Origin: Aplectana chamaeleonis
Lineage: Eukaryota > Nematoda > Chromadorea > Rhabditida > Cosmocercidae
Assembly (NCBI GenBank): GCA_029168955.1
Contig: JAPDOI010000383.1
Span: 372,001 to 436,000 of the forward strand
DNA length: 64,000 nucleotides
Direction of reading: 5' to 3'
A program made the translations under genes and the position numbers. Below the pieces are notes generated by a model. That model was not told the origin of the DNA, did not search any database, and saw only the letters and a list, made by a program, of their open reading frames with translations. Below, one piece after another: positions 43,721 through 54,857 of this stretch; the first letter of the stretch is position 1, and each line of letters starts with the position of its first letter.

Positions 43721-44123
43721 AAGTCGTCCAAGACCCCTTTTGAACAGAGTTGTGGCTCTTCAAAGGAACCTAGATTTTAAGGGTGAAAAACTGGTGCACG
43801 AGTTGTCTCAGGCCTGTATTTCTCTTCATTCGCAATCGTTGCGTGAGAGAAACCCAGGATAAGGAGACAGTCTGGTAATGGACTGAAGAACGACAACGTG
43901 TTGGAATTCATCCATCCATCGAGCCGCTATCGAGTTTGAAAATTTGTTAGGGGGTTGGGCCTGTGGTGGTAAGCGAAGGAGGTCGGGCCTGTGGTGGTCG
44001 CTTATATCGCGCTTATTTGGAGTAAATTAGATCTGGCATTCGGCACGTGTTATACAGGAGGGGTCTTCCATCCAATTACATGGAAATCTCAAAATTCATA
44101 TCTGAGGGTGTACTGTGCCTTAA
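43721..44123 (+). mobile_element. MITE family A, copy A4 (left end missing)
   Basis: Begins inside the element at 'aagtcgtccaagacccct' and runs to 'gtactgtgccttaa'. Contains the uninterrupted 'gaggtcgggcctgtggtgg'. Directly abuts A3, so a tandem arrangement. Confidence 0.7.
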
Positions 44124-44345
44124 AAGGCAGTGTTCACGATAAAAAAAATGTGTTTCAGTTTCCACCAGAAATGGGTAGTGGAGGGGCACACTGTAACGTT
44201 GACGCGTGAAAGCAAGCCAGGAAACGCTTCAAGAGAGGCCGAAGTTGCCACTTCGAGCGCAAGACAAACCCCAAAAGCGCAACACACGCCCACCGACGTG
44301 AACAAATGAATGCTCGAGATCGTGAGATGAGCGATGATTTCCAAT
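44120..44345 (+). mobile_element. MITE family C, left half (C3)
   Basis: Starts TTAAAAGGCAGTGTTCACGA and matches C1 ('gtagtggaggggcacactgt', 'cacacgcccaccgacgtgaa', 'gagatgagcgatgat') before breaking off. It shares TTAA 44120-44123 with A4. Confidence 0.65.
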
Positions 44346-45011
44346 TTTCTAATGTAAATGTGAAAGAAGCATTGTTATCATACTTTGTATATAGTAATTC
44401 AATTGGGGGCAGCAGGTTTTTCGATTTAGATATTAATAAAATGGTGAATTTCAAATTTGGCTCTATACCAGAGTATAACCTTACATAATGCGAAGCTTCA
44501 AAAACGCTTATATTTTTGTTCTGCGGTGTCCGCAGCAAAGTCCGATGTCAGATTCGGAGACGGCAAGCCAGAATTGACCAGAAAACATTCATCATCTTTT
44601 TAATGGTGGGGATGGTCCTGCGAGGTTCCCTTGTAAGGCGTGAAGATTATATATACACAAAGGTAGATTTTTGATTTGAGCATTATCCCAGGGGTTAGCG
44701 CTTTTAAAAATGCCCCGGTGGAGCAGTTTCACGTAGTCGTTCGTTTGTAAGTTAAAGCGTTTGTCACTAGTTATTGGTGAGAATATGTCATTGTACTGTC
44801 GTTTTCTAGTCATAATTTCGGTCCGTAATTGCGGACTATGGCTGTGGCATCATGCGGCACGTGATAATCGTGCTGGGAAACAGGTGAAACAAGCCGGCAC
44901 CAAGTGTTCAACTCAAACCAAAATCATGTATGGCTCCACCGTGATTTTATCTTACGGTTCAATTTCACAACATGTTCTAATATTGTAAATGCCATGGACG
45001 ATTTGGTAATG
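44346..45011. other. No feature recognised
   Basis: AT-rich. 'tttcggtccgtaattgcgga' near 44817 echoes the foldback arms at 51935 and 52145. No exon or domain. Confidence 0.35.
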
Positions 45012-45168
45012 TATCCTCTGTTTCCGAGTGTGATTTATTTCCGTTCATCGCGTGCGTCTGAGCGCATACGCTGCGTCTCCTTCTCCCCACACTTTCTCGC
45101 TGTCTCTACCCTCGCTCCGCACAAGCGCGCGAGGGAACAGGGTAAATCTGGCTCGGAACCAGAAGATA
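45012..45168. mobile_element. MITE family G, intact copy
   Basis: 157 bp, from TATCCTCTGTTTCCGAG to CTCGGAACCAGAAGATA: 17-bp inverted ends with few mismatches. Interior 'ttctcgctgtctctaccctc' and 'cgcacaagcgcgcgaggg'. Confidence 0.8.
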
Positions 45169-45169
45169 A

Positions 45170-46445
45170 TCAAAGCACAGACAAAAATCGTTTGAGCACC
45201 GTACTCCAACCGAGCCGTGAATTCAAAGTTTTGTGTGTGATTGTGCCAACTTTCGCAATACATGCTTGATACGCCGTTTTTTTTTTCTCGGCGTCTTAGA
45301 CATTTCGCCATTCGGATGACACCAGGCTGTGTTTGCGGGCGTGAAGATTAAATGTCTCTGAGCATTACAGGGGAAAAAGCTCGCGCCCATTTTTTCACCC
45401 ACCATAAACTTGGCACCAACCCGAGGTTCCTCTCCCCTTCCAAAATCAGGAGAGTTAAGCGGCCTTAGAAGTTAATCATTTACGCATAGTTAGCTTACTC
45501 GTTTTGAGTGTTTTCTCAAGACTTAGTGCTTAAAAGAACGCAGTTCTCACGCAATCGCTGCGTAGTTAGTCATTGCTTTTGTCACCTTTAAAGGTAAATG
45601 AATGTCATTCCATGTATTTACGTGCAGTTCTACTTGTGAAGCGTGAAGAATTCCATTCCGCTAAGCAAGAATAGAAGGTAATTTTGAAGCGGGTCCTCAT
45701 TTTTGAAGACATTTCAGAACTTTTTGTGGGCGTTGGTTCAAGCACATGTCTGAAATCTGTAGTTCTCTATTGAGCTTGAGGTGAGAATTAGCCTAGAGGA
45801 GTGCGTTAGGATTTGTGAGAGGAGCATTCCTTCAATGAATCAGGCAAACAGATTACGCAGCTGTGTTGAAACGACGTCAGAATCATGTGCATCTCCATCG
45901 CACACCGTCTTTTCCTCGTACGAAAAGTATTTTCGGTCAATTTCACAAAATTTGTTCCTTCTATACATGCCGCAATCAGTGCAGCACGTCGTAAAAGCAT
46001 ATGAGATGATATGGACTTCAAATCCACTCTTTAGTGCTTTCACACACAACCCGTTTTATTTACGGCTGTGTTGAAGTACGACGTCCGAACGATGTTTGCC
46101 GTGAAGGACTCTGAGTGAAATCTCGTGCTCGTAAATGTACATGTTTCATGTGTGACTACACCGCCCGCAATTTAATTCACGCGTGACTTTTTTGAAGGCC
46201 ACTCACACAAATAATGCGCTCCTCGCGCTCGGAATTTGAGTACATTCGGTGCATTTGCATGCGAGCGGGAGATGGAAAGCGATAGGCAGTGTGCGTGGCA
46301 TGATATCGAACACCCGCTCGGGTTCGCAACTGCGCTCCGATACAACGTTCGCGCTGCAATGAGAAAGACTTGATGAAGACGAATTTCAGCCCAAATTTCA
46401 TGTTTCAAATGTTTCAAGATCCTGTGCCTATGTTTTAGTTTCAAT
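45170..46445. other. No feature recognised
   Basis: Mixed-composition DNA. Open frames occur in both strands, but none has splice signals on both sides or domain features. Confidence 0.3.
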
Positions 46446-46449
46446 CTCT

Positions 46450-47175
46450 GCCAACGCGTAGCTAGATGCCTCCGAGGGCGCGGCCTGAAACGCCGCCCCA
46501 TTCCATGTAACGAGAATATACGGGTTTTAGCTACGATAGCTAAAACCCACATATTCTTGTGTCGAGGATACAAGGGTGCAAATTCTGCGCGTATTCTACG
46601 TAAAAAACAAGGCTAAATTCGAGCCAGTGCTCTCTCTAACGCTAAACCCGTATATTCTCGCTACAATTTTGCAGCGAGAATTTACGGATTTAGCGACAGC
46701 CTGTGTTGAAATGCAATCTCAAACCCGCGCTGGCTACGTGGAACACAGGGATGCCGTTCGAACAGTGTTGGCCCAGTCAATCCACGGATACCTTGACACT
46801 CTGTGGGTGGTCGTGGAGGGTGACCCCGCGTCGCTCTGTGGAATACCTTGCTAGGAATAATTTTGGCCGCTGGGATGCTGCAGGCCGTGGGTAAGAAACG
46901 GCGATGCGCTCGATCGCATCGGGGATATTCTTTCTAGTATGGGTCAAGACTGGGTGGGTCGATCGACCGAGTGCTGCAACGAGAATAAGCGTGAAATATG
47001 CGGGTGCTGTAGCGAGAATTCACGTAGAATATGCGGGCGCTGTAGCTAAAATTCCACCAACTGAGGCTAAACTTTCCGTAATTTACGTAAATTCTCGTGT
47101 CAAAATTAGACTAGATGCCTCCGAAACCCTGGGCATCTCTGGTTTCCATGTGAGGCTTCTAGCTACGCTATGGCG
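46450..47175. repeat. Element with repeated 'cgagaat(a/t)...gcgg' units and tagctagatgcctc ends
   Basis: Left 'gcgtagctagatgcctccga' and right 'gaggcttctagctacgc' form imperfect inverted ends. Inside, 'acgagaatatacgggtttta', 'tatattctcgctaca', 'tagcgagaattcac' and 'gaatatgcgggtgctgtag' recur in both orientations. Probably a nested foldback. Confidence 0.45.
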
Positions 47176-47385
47176 GAGATCATACGTCTTCTAATGCGTT
47201 CGTGTCATGGTTTAGTCCGCGCAACTGAAGTTTTACCTTTGTTTACCAGAGGAAAAACCAAAGTTGTCTGCCCATTTTCGGGGTTTAATCCGATCCTGGA
47301 CCTATTAGCATCAGAAATTGTCAAGTTTGAAGAAACTGAGCCTCAAACCATCGTCGTATTTCCGGATTTGGTTTTAGTTTTCTAA
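47170..47385 (+). CDS. Possible small exon or gene, unrecognised
   Basis: ATG-initiated 71-codon frame 'MAEIIRLLMRSCHGLVRATE', 'VLPLFTRGKTKVVCPFSGFN', 'PILDLLASEIVKFEETEPQT', 'IVVFPDLVLVF'. The composition looks protein-like and the frame ends in TAA. No domain is recognised, and the start overlaps the end of a repeat, so chance is possible. Confidence 0.25.
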   Translation: MAEIIRLLMRSCHGLVRATEVLPLFTRGKTKVVCPFSGFNPILDLLASEIVKFEETEPQTIVVFPDLVLVF

Positions 47386-47744
47386 GAGATCGTTCAGGCT
47401 AACTCTAACTCACTCATTAATGAATTTTCGGCACTGATTTACATCCACTGTAAGACTGCTTTGTCGAACGGCTGCCTGGCCACAGTCACACTATGACAGT
47501 TCATGTGAATAAGAGCCAAATTTCCACGTACGTAATGAGTTTACCAGATATTCCATTCAATCGGAACTTGTTCGAGTTTCTACTGAAGAAATGTTAATTG
47601 GAATTCCATCGTTTGACTTCTGGAACATTTCCTGGTTCTATCCTATAAGGGAGGGGGGTCCACCCTCTATTTATTTATAGAAATGAAATAGAATTCTACT
47701 ATCAGGTACCCGATACCGCTACCAACCTGTGGGGACTATTCGAA

Positions 47745-47935
47745 ACGGGGGGCACTCAAGATTCAAGCCAGAAATGAAATGAACCACCGATCTATAACCC
47801 TATCAATCGAAGTATTTCTATAGAATTTCATCAACAACAATGATTGATAGTAGCATTAAGCATCTTTTGTCAGCTTTTGCATTCATTTCTGAGGGAAAAT
47901 CTTGGCTTCCACCCCATCAAGGATAGTCCCAACCA
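47745..47935 (-). repeat. Dispersed relative of the 252-bp satellite unit
   Basis: The minus strand matches the AT-rich part of the satellite unit: 'ggggggcactcaagattcaa', 'atgaaccaccgatctataac', 'caatcgaagtatttctatag', 'catcaacaacaatgattgat'. It is diverged by scattered substitutions and has 'ggggactattcgaaacgggg' beside it. It shows that the satellite unit derives from a dispersed element. Confidence 0.75.
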
Positions 47936-48487
47936 GTGTTGTATAAACGCTAGGAACATTACGATTGATAGCGTCGCCAAGTAGTGGTTCATTTCAATTT
48001 TGTGTCGTATCCTAACTGTGCCTCCAACGTCCAAGACGTTACCCGTTTCTTCTTCCAGGCATAAGGTTGGAACCAAGGATAGTTTCTATTCATTATGTTT
48101 ACCATGATATATCCGGCTGTTTGAATGGGTGTGCATTTTTCATGGGGGAGTAAGCCACATCTCCACTGTGATATCGCAAACAAAGTAGCGATGCAGGTGC
48201 CTGGTTGAAAGTATAATTGCGGTGTTCAAAAAATCATGTTTGCTTCTGTGGTAGCGGGCATACTGCTCAGGGTGCGGTTTACTCCCCTAAAGGCCAATGA
48301 GTGGAGATGTGTTGACAATAATCAGTTATTACACAATGCCGAAGGTGGTGCATGCCTCGTATAGGCAAAGTAGCTGGCGAAGAACAGCACTGTCACACAT
48401 TGGAATACGACGATATGGAGTTTAGCTTTATGTGAATAATACGCTTTTCTCTTTCACTTTGTCAAATGACTTTGCTGGATGTATCAG

Positions 48488-48603
48488 GCAGTTGATTATA
48501 GTGAGCAGTTCAGACCTTGTCGAAGCGCAGCTGCGCCAACGCAAGAGACGCAGGGTAGTCGACAGGCAGCACGAAGTGGAGCAAGAAACTACGTTCGCTT
48601 CCA
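48488..48603 (+). CDS. Putative host gene, exon 1 seen (partial)
   Basis: Acceptor 'ggatgtatcag' precedes and donor 'CTTCCA|GTACGT' follows. Frame 'AVDYSEQFRPCRSAAAPTQE', 'TQGSRQAARSGARNYVRF', ending in phase 2. A second frame ('SSSDLVEAQLRQRKRRRVVD') is also open, so the frame is chosen only because it fits the next exon. Product unrecognised. Upstream exons not found. Confidence 0.4.
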
Positions 48604-48830
48604 GTACGTTCTCCCTTTCATCCTCTCTTTCCTCCATTTATTTCCTCTCGTGCTCCGATAATTTCGGTTGCGCCAGGGTCAGACGCGGTTACGGAATGCA
48701 TCAACGGAAAGAGTATATTTTGAAAATTGCAGCAAAACTAGTCGGGGGGAGGGTCGAGAAAATGAGGTGATTCATTCATGAAAATCAAAATTGTTTTTAT
48801 GAGAACTTCATAAAAATCGCTTTCGATTTC

Positions 48831-49316
48831 TTAAAGGCACAGTTCAAGCTCAGGGGCGAAATTCGAGATTTCCATATAATTGTGAAGTCGACCCACCCCA
48901 TATAAAACACCTGCCAAGTGCGAGTTCTCAATTTCTGCGAATAAGCGAGATATAGGAGCAAGCCAACCTGGGGCGCCCACGTCAGGAAGCCACTTTGGCA
49001 CGCCCCTTTTACAATCTTTCGAGCTCAAGAGTGGCAAGATGAGCGATTGTTTTCGTTCAATAGCCCCGTTCTTTCCTCCTTCTCAACCTCTTCCGTTGTT
49101 CAGTTAGGCTCGCATACATCGGTTGATTATGACAAAAGTTACAAGCCTCGGAAAACTCGTCCATCATACATCCGCAGCTCAATTTTTGAGGTACCATAAC
49201 TCCGTTACCCGGGGGTGTTGTACGATACCAGAGACATTATTGGAATCAGCATTGGACAGTTTTCAAGATAGGCAGAGAAACAGAAAAACGATTCGAGGTT
49301 GGACTGTGCCTTTAAG
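48831..49316 (+). mobile_element. TTAA-flanked MITE, family D, copy D2
   Basis: Starts TTAAAGGCACAGTTCAAGCT and ends 'gttggactgtgcctttaa'. 486 bp, in the first intron of the putative host gene. Confidence 0.72.
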
Positions 49317-49559
49317 GCGATATCATTTATTCTTCAACTGAATCTCGAGTGCCCCACCCCCGACTAGTTACGCACAAAAATCTTAGGGTATGAAATAGTT
49401 AGGGGGCACTCAGGATATAGCTGGAGAATGAATGATATCGCTCACAGAAGTCAAGCTCACCTCCATTTCCCAGCTTTTCGCACTTTTCTGTATCTCTATC
49501 ATAGAAGCGGTGTGGTTTTGAGAATGATTTCTTCATTTTCGTAGTTGAAATTTCCGAAA

Positions 49560-49905
49560 AACAACCGCTTCGACAAGAACTTATCTGCCAACCGGCTCGG
49601 ACACTCAAATCCTTCGAACCTTTTTAATGTCCGACCCGGTTGATCAATAATTAGTAGTAGTGTGGCATATCTAAAAGAACTTATCCTCTGTTTCCGAGTG
49701 TGATTTATTTCCGTTCGTCGCGTGCCTACACTGCGTCTTTTTCTACCCACAATTTCTCGCTGTCTCTACCCTCGCTCCGCACAAGCGCGCGAGGGAACAG
49801 AGTAAATCTGGCTCGGAACCAGAGGATATAGGCGACCAGTTCGAACACTCAAAGTATTCGAAGGATACTTTGAGTGTCCGAACCGGTTGGTCTATAAGTT
49901 CTTCT
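49560..49905. repeat. Inverted repeats around a family G MITE
   Basis: 'cggacactcaaa' near 49598 and the hairpin 'gaacactcaaagtattcgaa' / 'ggatactttgagtgtccgaa' at 49840-49885. The G copy at 49682-49828 appears inserted into a foldback. Confidence 0.5.
49682..49828. mobile_element. MITE family G, intact copy
   Basis: 147 bp, from TATCCTCTGTTTCCGAG to CTCGGAACCAGAGGATA. Closer to its 45012 relative than either is to the 12013 copy. Confidence 0.8.
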
Positions 49906-49991
49906 ACCACTTCGCACCTACGATTGTTATAATATGACTGCGAGTAGCGGGGTAAAGAAGGCTGAATGAAGGCGAAATGGCTACCGTTTAG

Positions 49992-50087
49992 CTGTTTCTC
50001 AACGAAACCTCAATGTCGTGGCATCCTCGGGCTAACGGTAACACCCTCCAAATGTTGGCGTCGTGGTTCCGCTATTTGTTTCAAAGG
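49992..50087 (+). CDS. Putative host gene, exon 2
   Basis: Acceptor 'ctaccgtttag', donor 'TCAAAG|GTGTGT'-like (exon ends 50087). In the phase that joins to 48603 it reads 'CFSTKPQCRGILGLTVTPSK', 'CWRRGSAICFKG'. A second open frame ('FLNETSMSWHPRANGNTLQM') fits a different start, so the frame is not certain. Confidence 0.4.
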
Positions 50088-50168
50088 GTGTGTTCTCTTT
50101 CCTATATGAGTTCCTCAAATATGTGGAGAGGTTTTTCGTGAATGCTACCTCACTAATCTTCATTCCAG

Positions 50169-50210
50169 CTCACCTATCCTCCCAGCGAAATTCAAAATTA
50201 TGCTGCGCGC
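50169..50210 (+). CDS. Putative host gene, exon 3 (alternative end 50277)
   Basis: Acceptor 'cttcattccag'. In the phase of exon 2 it reads 'SPILPAKFKIMLRA' up to a donor GCGC|GTGAAT, and joins exon 4 in phase. In another frame the DNA stays open to a donor at 50278 ('LTYPPSEIQNYAARVNHPRV'), but that does not fit exon 4. Confidence 0.35.
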
Positions 50211-50316
50211 GTGAATCACCCAAGAGTGTCTACCGCGCTGAAAAGTCTACCCGAGGATATTGAAAACGTCATGATTGGTTAGTTGTACTAGCCTACCCTT
50301 CACCATTTCACTTTAG

Positions 50317-50421
50317 GTTTCGTAGTGATGACATCACTGTTCCAGAATTTGCCCTTGACACCCTTGGGTTTGGTCACGAGGATCTGAAGAGCGCTTGGGG
50401 AACGGAACTTCCGACTACAGG
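50317..50421 (+). CDS. Putative host gene, exon 4
   Basis: Acceptor 'catttcactttag'. Frame 'FRSDDITVPEFALDTLGFGH', 'EDLKSAWGTELPTTG', donor ACAGG|GTGGGG. Convincing protein composition. Start and end phase 2. Confidence 0.5.
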
Positions 50422-50483
50422 GTGGGGTATAAAATAAATATTTCTATCGTAAGAAGGTTGACGCCCTGATCAACCATTTCCAG

Positions 50484-50551
50484 CTTCTTTGTGTCTCTTG
50501 CAAGCTCGGACGAGCAGCGTTTGTCGGCCCTCAGGCAGTTAGCCGATGATC
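50484..50551 (+). CDS. Putative host gene, exon 5
   Basis: Acceptor 'accatttccag' and strong donor GATC|GTATGT. Only one frame is open: 'FFVSLASSDEQRLSALRQLA' then 'DD'. Phase 2 to phase 1. Confidence 0.5.
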
Positions 50552-50660
50552 GTATGTGGTGGAGACCGCACGTCTTCAGAACTCTGCAAAAGGCGCTATG
50601 AGCTTTTTCAACCTGTATTGTGCTGTAGGTGGGACTCCATCATAACATGAAGATTTCCAG

Positions 50661-50698
50661 GCAGAATATTCGTTCGTTTAAACACAGCATCGTCGAAG
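50661..50698 (+). CDS. Putative host gene, exon 6
   Basis: Acceptor 'gatttccag', donor GAAG|GTGAAC. Reads 'RIFVRLNTASSK', phase 1 to phase 0. Confidence 0.45.
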
Positions 50699-50799
50699 GT
50701 GAACATCAATGGCTTCCAGCTGATGTAGGTTATCTTCTTTTTACTGGCGTGTGACGGCATCCGTTGCTGTTATTTTTATACCTTTAGCATCTATTTCAG

Positions 50800-50834
50800 C
50801 ATCGTGCGAAGAAGCCGCGCCTGGAGTCCGAGAT
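50800..50834 (+). CDS. Putative host gene, exon 7
   Basis: Acceptor 'ctatttcag'. Reads 'HRAKKPRLESE', a basic patch resembling a nuclear localisation signal. Donor GAGAT|GTGATG, phase 2. It joins in phase both to 56969 and to 58168. Confidence 0.45.
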
Positions 50835-51911
50835 GTGATGAATTGCGATTCCGTGACGGGCGTCAATCGTTACCCCATCTCCAGAATTTGATTGTTCTGA
50901 CGGTTGTGCAAATGTTATGTAGCTCGTTTCCTTTGATACCATGTTCAGGAGTTATCATCTGGCACACTTCTATACCCCAACCTCCAAATATGTTGGTGCA
51001 AAGGAATTATTCTATTGCGAGGCTGCGAAAGGGGAGCTAATCCGAACGTTTCACGGGATTGCAAAAAAATGAAAGCTTCCAAAAAACCTCCAACATTCCT
51101 GAAAATCTGCCCTCTGAAAAACGCCCTTCGGTGCTCTGTTTCTTACTTGAACCTGCGCGCTTAGCCTCTAGAGATGCGCCAAGTGAGACGGTAGTAGAAA
51201 ATTCAACAAAAATAGGTGAGAGGAGTTTTCAGGAGTAACCAAGCGGTTTTCGAAAACGTTCGGTATACTAATCCCAATTTTATTTTAACGAAACGATGAA
51301 TTTCTCATTTTCCGTGGAATCATGTCTTTTTGGTATCTCTGAGAACGCAAGAGTAAATTTCAGGTGTGTATATTGAAAATTACTTTTTTGCTTTGCTTTT
51401 GACCCATATCCTCATTTCATCGTTCAGGCTTTTTGTTTTTGACCTCATGTCCAGCTTGTGGCATGTGTAGCCGTATTTCCTGCTGTTGAGCAGCAATTAT
51501 GAAAAAAAGATTTGCAGAAGAGTTCTAGAGCAAACGGTGAGTCAACGGTTATCGCAGTCCAAAAACAACCAATGGCGATTAAAAAAGCTAGTACGCTAGT
51601 GAATCTGGGGATCCGAGCGCAATAAGCCGGCAAACGTTTCAAAAAAATGTGAGCAATGAAATGAGTGAATCCTAAAAAAAAAACAAAAAAAACGGGGTCA
51701 TTTAGGTGTCTCATAACAACCAAAGTTAGGAAATACGCAGTTAGGTCAAGCTACTTCAGTCATTGTGACATTATCGACATTAGAGATCCATTGCTGTCTT
51801 TCTGATGGGAAGCCGGTTAGTGAAAAAAATTGTTTAAATAATTGAAACTAGTTTTTAAACAATTTTATATCTCCTGTTGTTGCTTTATTTTTATTATATT
51901 GAATGCCGTCT

Positions 51912-52183
51912 ACTGTGCTTATCTGGGTCAAATTCCGGTCCGCAATTGCGTCTCAACACGCTTTGCGGCCGCACGCTCCCGAGTCGGAAGAGTTTCCAGC
52001 GCCGGAGCTGCCGATCTAGTGACGCTAGGTGGGTTTTTGAAGCTGGAAGCCAAACAAAATTGAAGAAAACTGTATAAAAAAGCCATATCGTGTCGGCTTT
52101 GGAGCTGGAAACTCGATTGACGCGGCCGCAAAGCGTGTCGAGACGCAATTGCGGACCGGAATTTGACCCAGATAAGCACAGTA
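51912..52183. mobile_element. 272-bp foldback element
   Basis: Left 'ctgtgcttatctgggtcaaa', 'ttccggtccgcaattgcgtc' is mirrored by right 'gacgcaattgcggaccggaa', 'tttgacccagataagcacag'. Inner 'acgctttgcggccgc' faces 'gcggccgcaaagcgt'. Arms nearly identical over about 75 bp. Confidence 0.85.
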
Positions 52184-52189
52184 TGATCC

Positions 52190-52325
52190 ATCACTGATCG
52201 AGAGATCGCCGCGTCGAACACAATTGGCACGCACGCAAGCGAGGAGGTAATGATCCCATCACTACCTCCTCGCTTGCGTGCGTGCCACATGTGTTCGACG
52301 CGGCGCTCTCTCGACCAGTGATCGA
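52190..52325. mobile_element. 136-bp hairpin element
   Basis: 'gcacgcacgcaagcgaggag', 'gtaatgat' mirrored by 'ctcctcgcttgcgtgcgtgc'; outer 'atcactgatcgagag', 'cgccgcgtcgaacac' mirrored by 'gtgttcgacgcggcg', 'ctctcgaccagtgat'. It abuts the preceding foldback almost directly. Confidence 0.8.
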
Positions 52326-52559
52326 CGATATGTTCTAAACTTGAAACTAGTGAACTCAAAATGGTTATCTGGTAATAGAACATGAACTTCCTGTTGTTGT
52401 GCAATTGTTATCAGTATTTTAAGAGAGAATACATCATTAAAACTATTTCGCATGTGTTCGTTGCATTGAGAAACTAATATTTGGGCCTGTGTTACGATTC
52501 GAGGCGAGAAGGTGCGGTAAAATCTCGCCAGCATGCAGTGGTTAGTTAATATACTATGA

Positions 52560-52850
52560 ACAAGTCGTATTATGCGACTATAATCGATGGAAAGTCCCAG
52601 GAATCGAAGAGGATAGCGGATGGTTCCCCTAGCCCTGTAACGAAGCGAGGGGTGATCTGCAGGGGCAAGAAGGGCTCACCAGCAGTGCGTTTCCGCGACC
52701 GCTCGCGCCAAGCGGGACTCCCTCTCCACCTCCTACTCCCTGGCCGCGGCTGATGAGCCTCGCGAGATTGAGCCCGCCCCCGAGCGCGAGAAGCGGATTT
52801 CGTGTGTGAGCACGTGTCGGGTCGGGACCGCCCGATTTCGAAAGGGAGGA
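52560..52850. other. GC-rich block, no gene recognised
   Basis: A CpG-rich stretch with 'cgcgaccgctcgcgccaagc'. Open frames on both strands (Arg/Pro/Ser-rich) look compositional. A promoter is conceivable but unsupported. Confidence 0.25.
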
Positions 52851-53149
52851 AAAAACTCAGCGTCGCAGTTCCGAGCAATCGATTTGTGATCATTCTCCTG
52901 AATACGTTTCTAAAGCAATGCTTCTCCTGAACTCCGGGTCATTTCTGATTAGGGACTGATTCCAGCACAAATTGGAGCTTCAAAGAATGATCTGTTGTAT
53001 ATTTTGGGGGGGAGATGCAGACAAACATTTTGAAGTTCGTGTAATTTCCTTGATGCAAACTAGAAACGGCACAAACTTTTTTTTTGAATTTTCTAAATCC
53101 GAACCCAATCAGCCCAAACTTTCTCGAGGGGGGGGGAGGGGGTAATTTG

Positions 53150-53345
53150 CGGCGCTGAACACACAGAAAATAAGGTCCATTTTCAGTTTTTCTGAAGATC
53201 ACGGTAGGCTACGGTAGACAAATGCTACTTTTCCTGCTGTAGCTTTAAGTAAACTTCTGGGAAACAGCAAATGGACCTTATGTTAGTGTTCAGAGCCCCC
53301 GAATAACCCCCTGGACAAAGTTTGAGCTCAATAAATTCGAATCTC
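53150..53345 (+). repeat. Dispersed repeat 'F', partial copy
   Basis: 'ggcgctgaacacacagaaaa', 'cacggtaggctacggtagac', 'agtgttcagagcccccgaat'. Preceded by a G9 run. Confidence 0.5.
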
Positions 53346-53524
53346 TTAAATTCAATAAATTTCATTCCTTGCAGTTCTTGACCTACCCATTTGCATAAAG
53401 GAAGAGAGAACTGGTGAGAAGAAGACTGGACCATCTAAAGTGCTTGCTGGGCGCGCAGAACTTCCTTCTTCTCTCTGATTCTTTTTCTTGATTTTATTGA
53501 AATGTTCGTCATTCAATGTTTCAG

Positions 53525-53685
53525 GATTCAGTAGGACAAAGTTCCTTGCTCTAATGGAGGACGAAAATGGCGAGAAGTGGAGCAGTAAGCTAATATTTAA
53601 CGACAATACTTTTTTTCCGGTTTCGCCCACGGTGCGGCCGCTGCGTACTATTAAGGTGGAACTCCTATTTGGCGAAAAACCTTAG
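53525..53685 (+). CDS. Possible exon, unrecognised
   Basis: Acceptor 'caatgtttcag'. Frame 'FSRTKFLALMEDENGEKWSS', 'KLIFNDNTFFPVSPTVRPLR', 'TIKVELLFGEKP', then TAG. A strong donor inside (GAGCA|GTAAGC at 53585) would make a 60-bp exon in phase 1-1. It does not join in phase with the neighbouring putative exons. Confidence 0.3.
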
Positions 53686-54185
53686 CCAAGATCAATTTGA
53701 GAAGTCGTCTGGGAAGAATAGGAGCGTTGTTCATGTCCATCTATTTGGAATTCGCAACGCAGCTACGTGTCACCCTTGTTAATAAAGTTGTAGGGGTGTG
53801 ATGGGACGATTTCGCGGCCCAAATATGTATAGCGGCTATCAGAGAGTCAAACATAGATCATACAATCTATATCCAACAACGTTGTGATGTCTGTCATCAC
53901 GGATTGTCCCCTTGCGTCGCGGCTGTAACCCTCTGATTGTCTCACCTGCAATTAGTGGATAAATGTGTAGTCGACTGCACCGAAGGAGACAGCCGGGTAC
54001 AGTCGATTGTTCAAATATCGGTCCTACCCAAATCGTTACAGCAAGTCAGAAAAAGTCTGAGACTTGTCATCACATGTCATCTGAGGAACAAGTGTTTCGT
54101 GCCACATCCTACTTGATGCGGAACGTTCGCTATGTTGGGATTAACTTCAGATTTTGACTTGACTCATGTTCTCAGCGGAATCCAC

Positions 54186-54306
54186 CCCAGGGGTGGGATT
54201 CACGAAACGCTAACTACTTTTTAACCATGGCTAGCGTAGTCATGGTTATGCACGTCGTGTGCAAATCGATCGGCATCAAGCGTGGTTAGCGTTTCGTGAG
54301 TTCCAC
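54186..54306. mobile_element. About 120-bp MITE with 22-bp inverted ends
   Basis: 'gtgggattcacgaaacgcta' faces 'tagcgtttcgtgagttccac'; inner 'aaccatggctagcgtagtca' partly self-complementary. Confidence 0.7.
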
Positions 54307-54624
54307 TCCAAAATAGGATATGAAGACGAATCTTTGACTATTCTCTAATCATTCGTTGGGGTTTTATCCATTGCGTTTGGAGGTGCTTGACTATTATTTC
54401 CACCCAGTGCTGATACCGGCACAATGGCTCTCGGATCGCTGGAAGTGTTTTTCGGTCCGCCATGCGCCCTCGAACCGACCAGTGTCGCAGTTTGAGTTTG
54501 AGTTTGCACTCATACTCTGGGGGGGGCTAGCGCAGCTCTTCAGGGGCAACCCTCCGGGCACCGGCGCTTGCCCACCCCATCGGGGAAGGGCTACCGCCGA
54601 AGCGACAATTTGGCTTGATCGGAG

Positions 54625-54857
54625 CCCCCTGTCACTGCTCTGAAGCCCCCCTGTGACTGCCCTAAAGCCACCCTGTCACTGCCTTGAAGCCCCCCCCCCG
54701 TCACTGCCCCGGAGCACTGATGTCACGGCCCCGGAGCAGTGACGTCACGGCCCCGGAGCAGTGACGTCACGGCCTCGGAGCAGTGGCGTCACGGCTCCGG
54801 AGCAAAGACGTCACGGCTCCGGAGCAGTGACGTCACGGCTCCGGAGCAGTGACGTCA
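54625..54857. repeat. 22-bp minisatellite centred on TGACGTCA
   Basis: 54706-54857 is about seven units of 'cggagcagtgacgtcacggc' plus 'tc', most with perfect GTGACGTCAC. 54625-54705 is a degenerate forerunner ('ctgtcactgccttgaagccc'). It lies in the long intron of the putative host gene. The unit is unrelated in sequence to the satellite at 34426-36975 except for the shared octamer. Confidence 0.85.

Noticed and set aside
51445..51723. Membrane protein of 92 residues on the minus strand
   Set aside because: Hydrophobic and Phe-rich but rests on A/T-rich intronic DNA with runs of A, with no splice signals or recognisable family.
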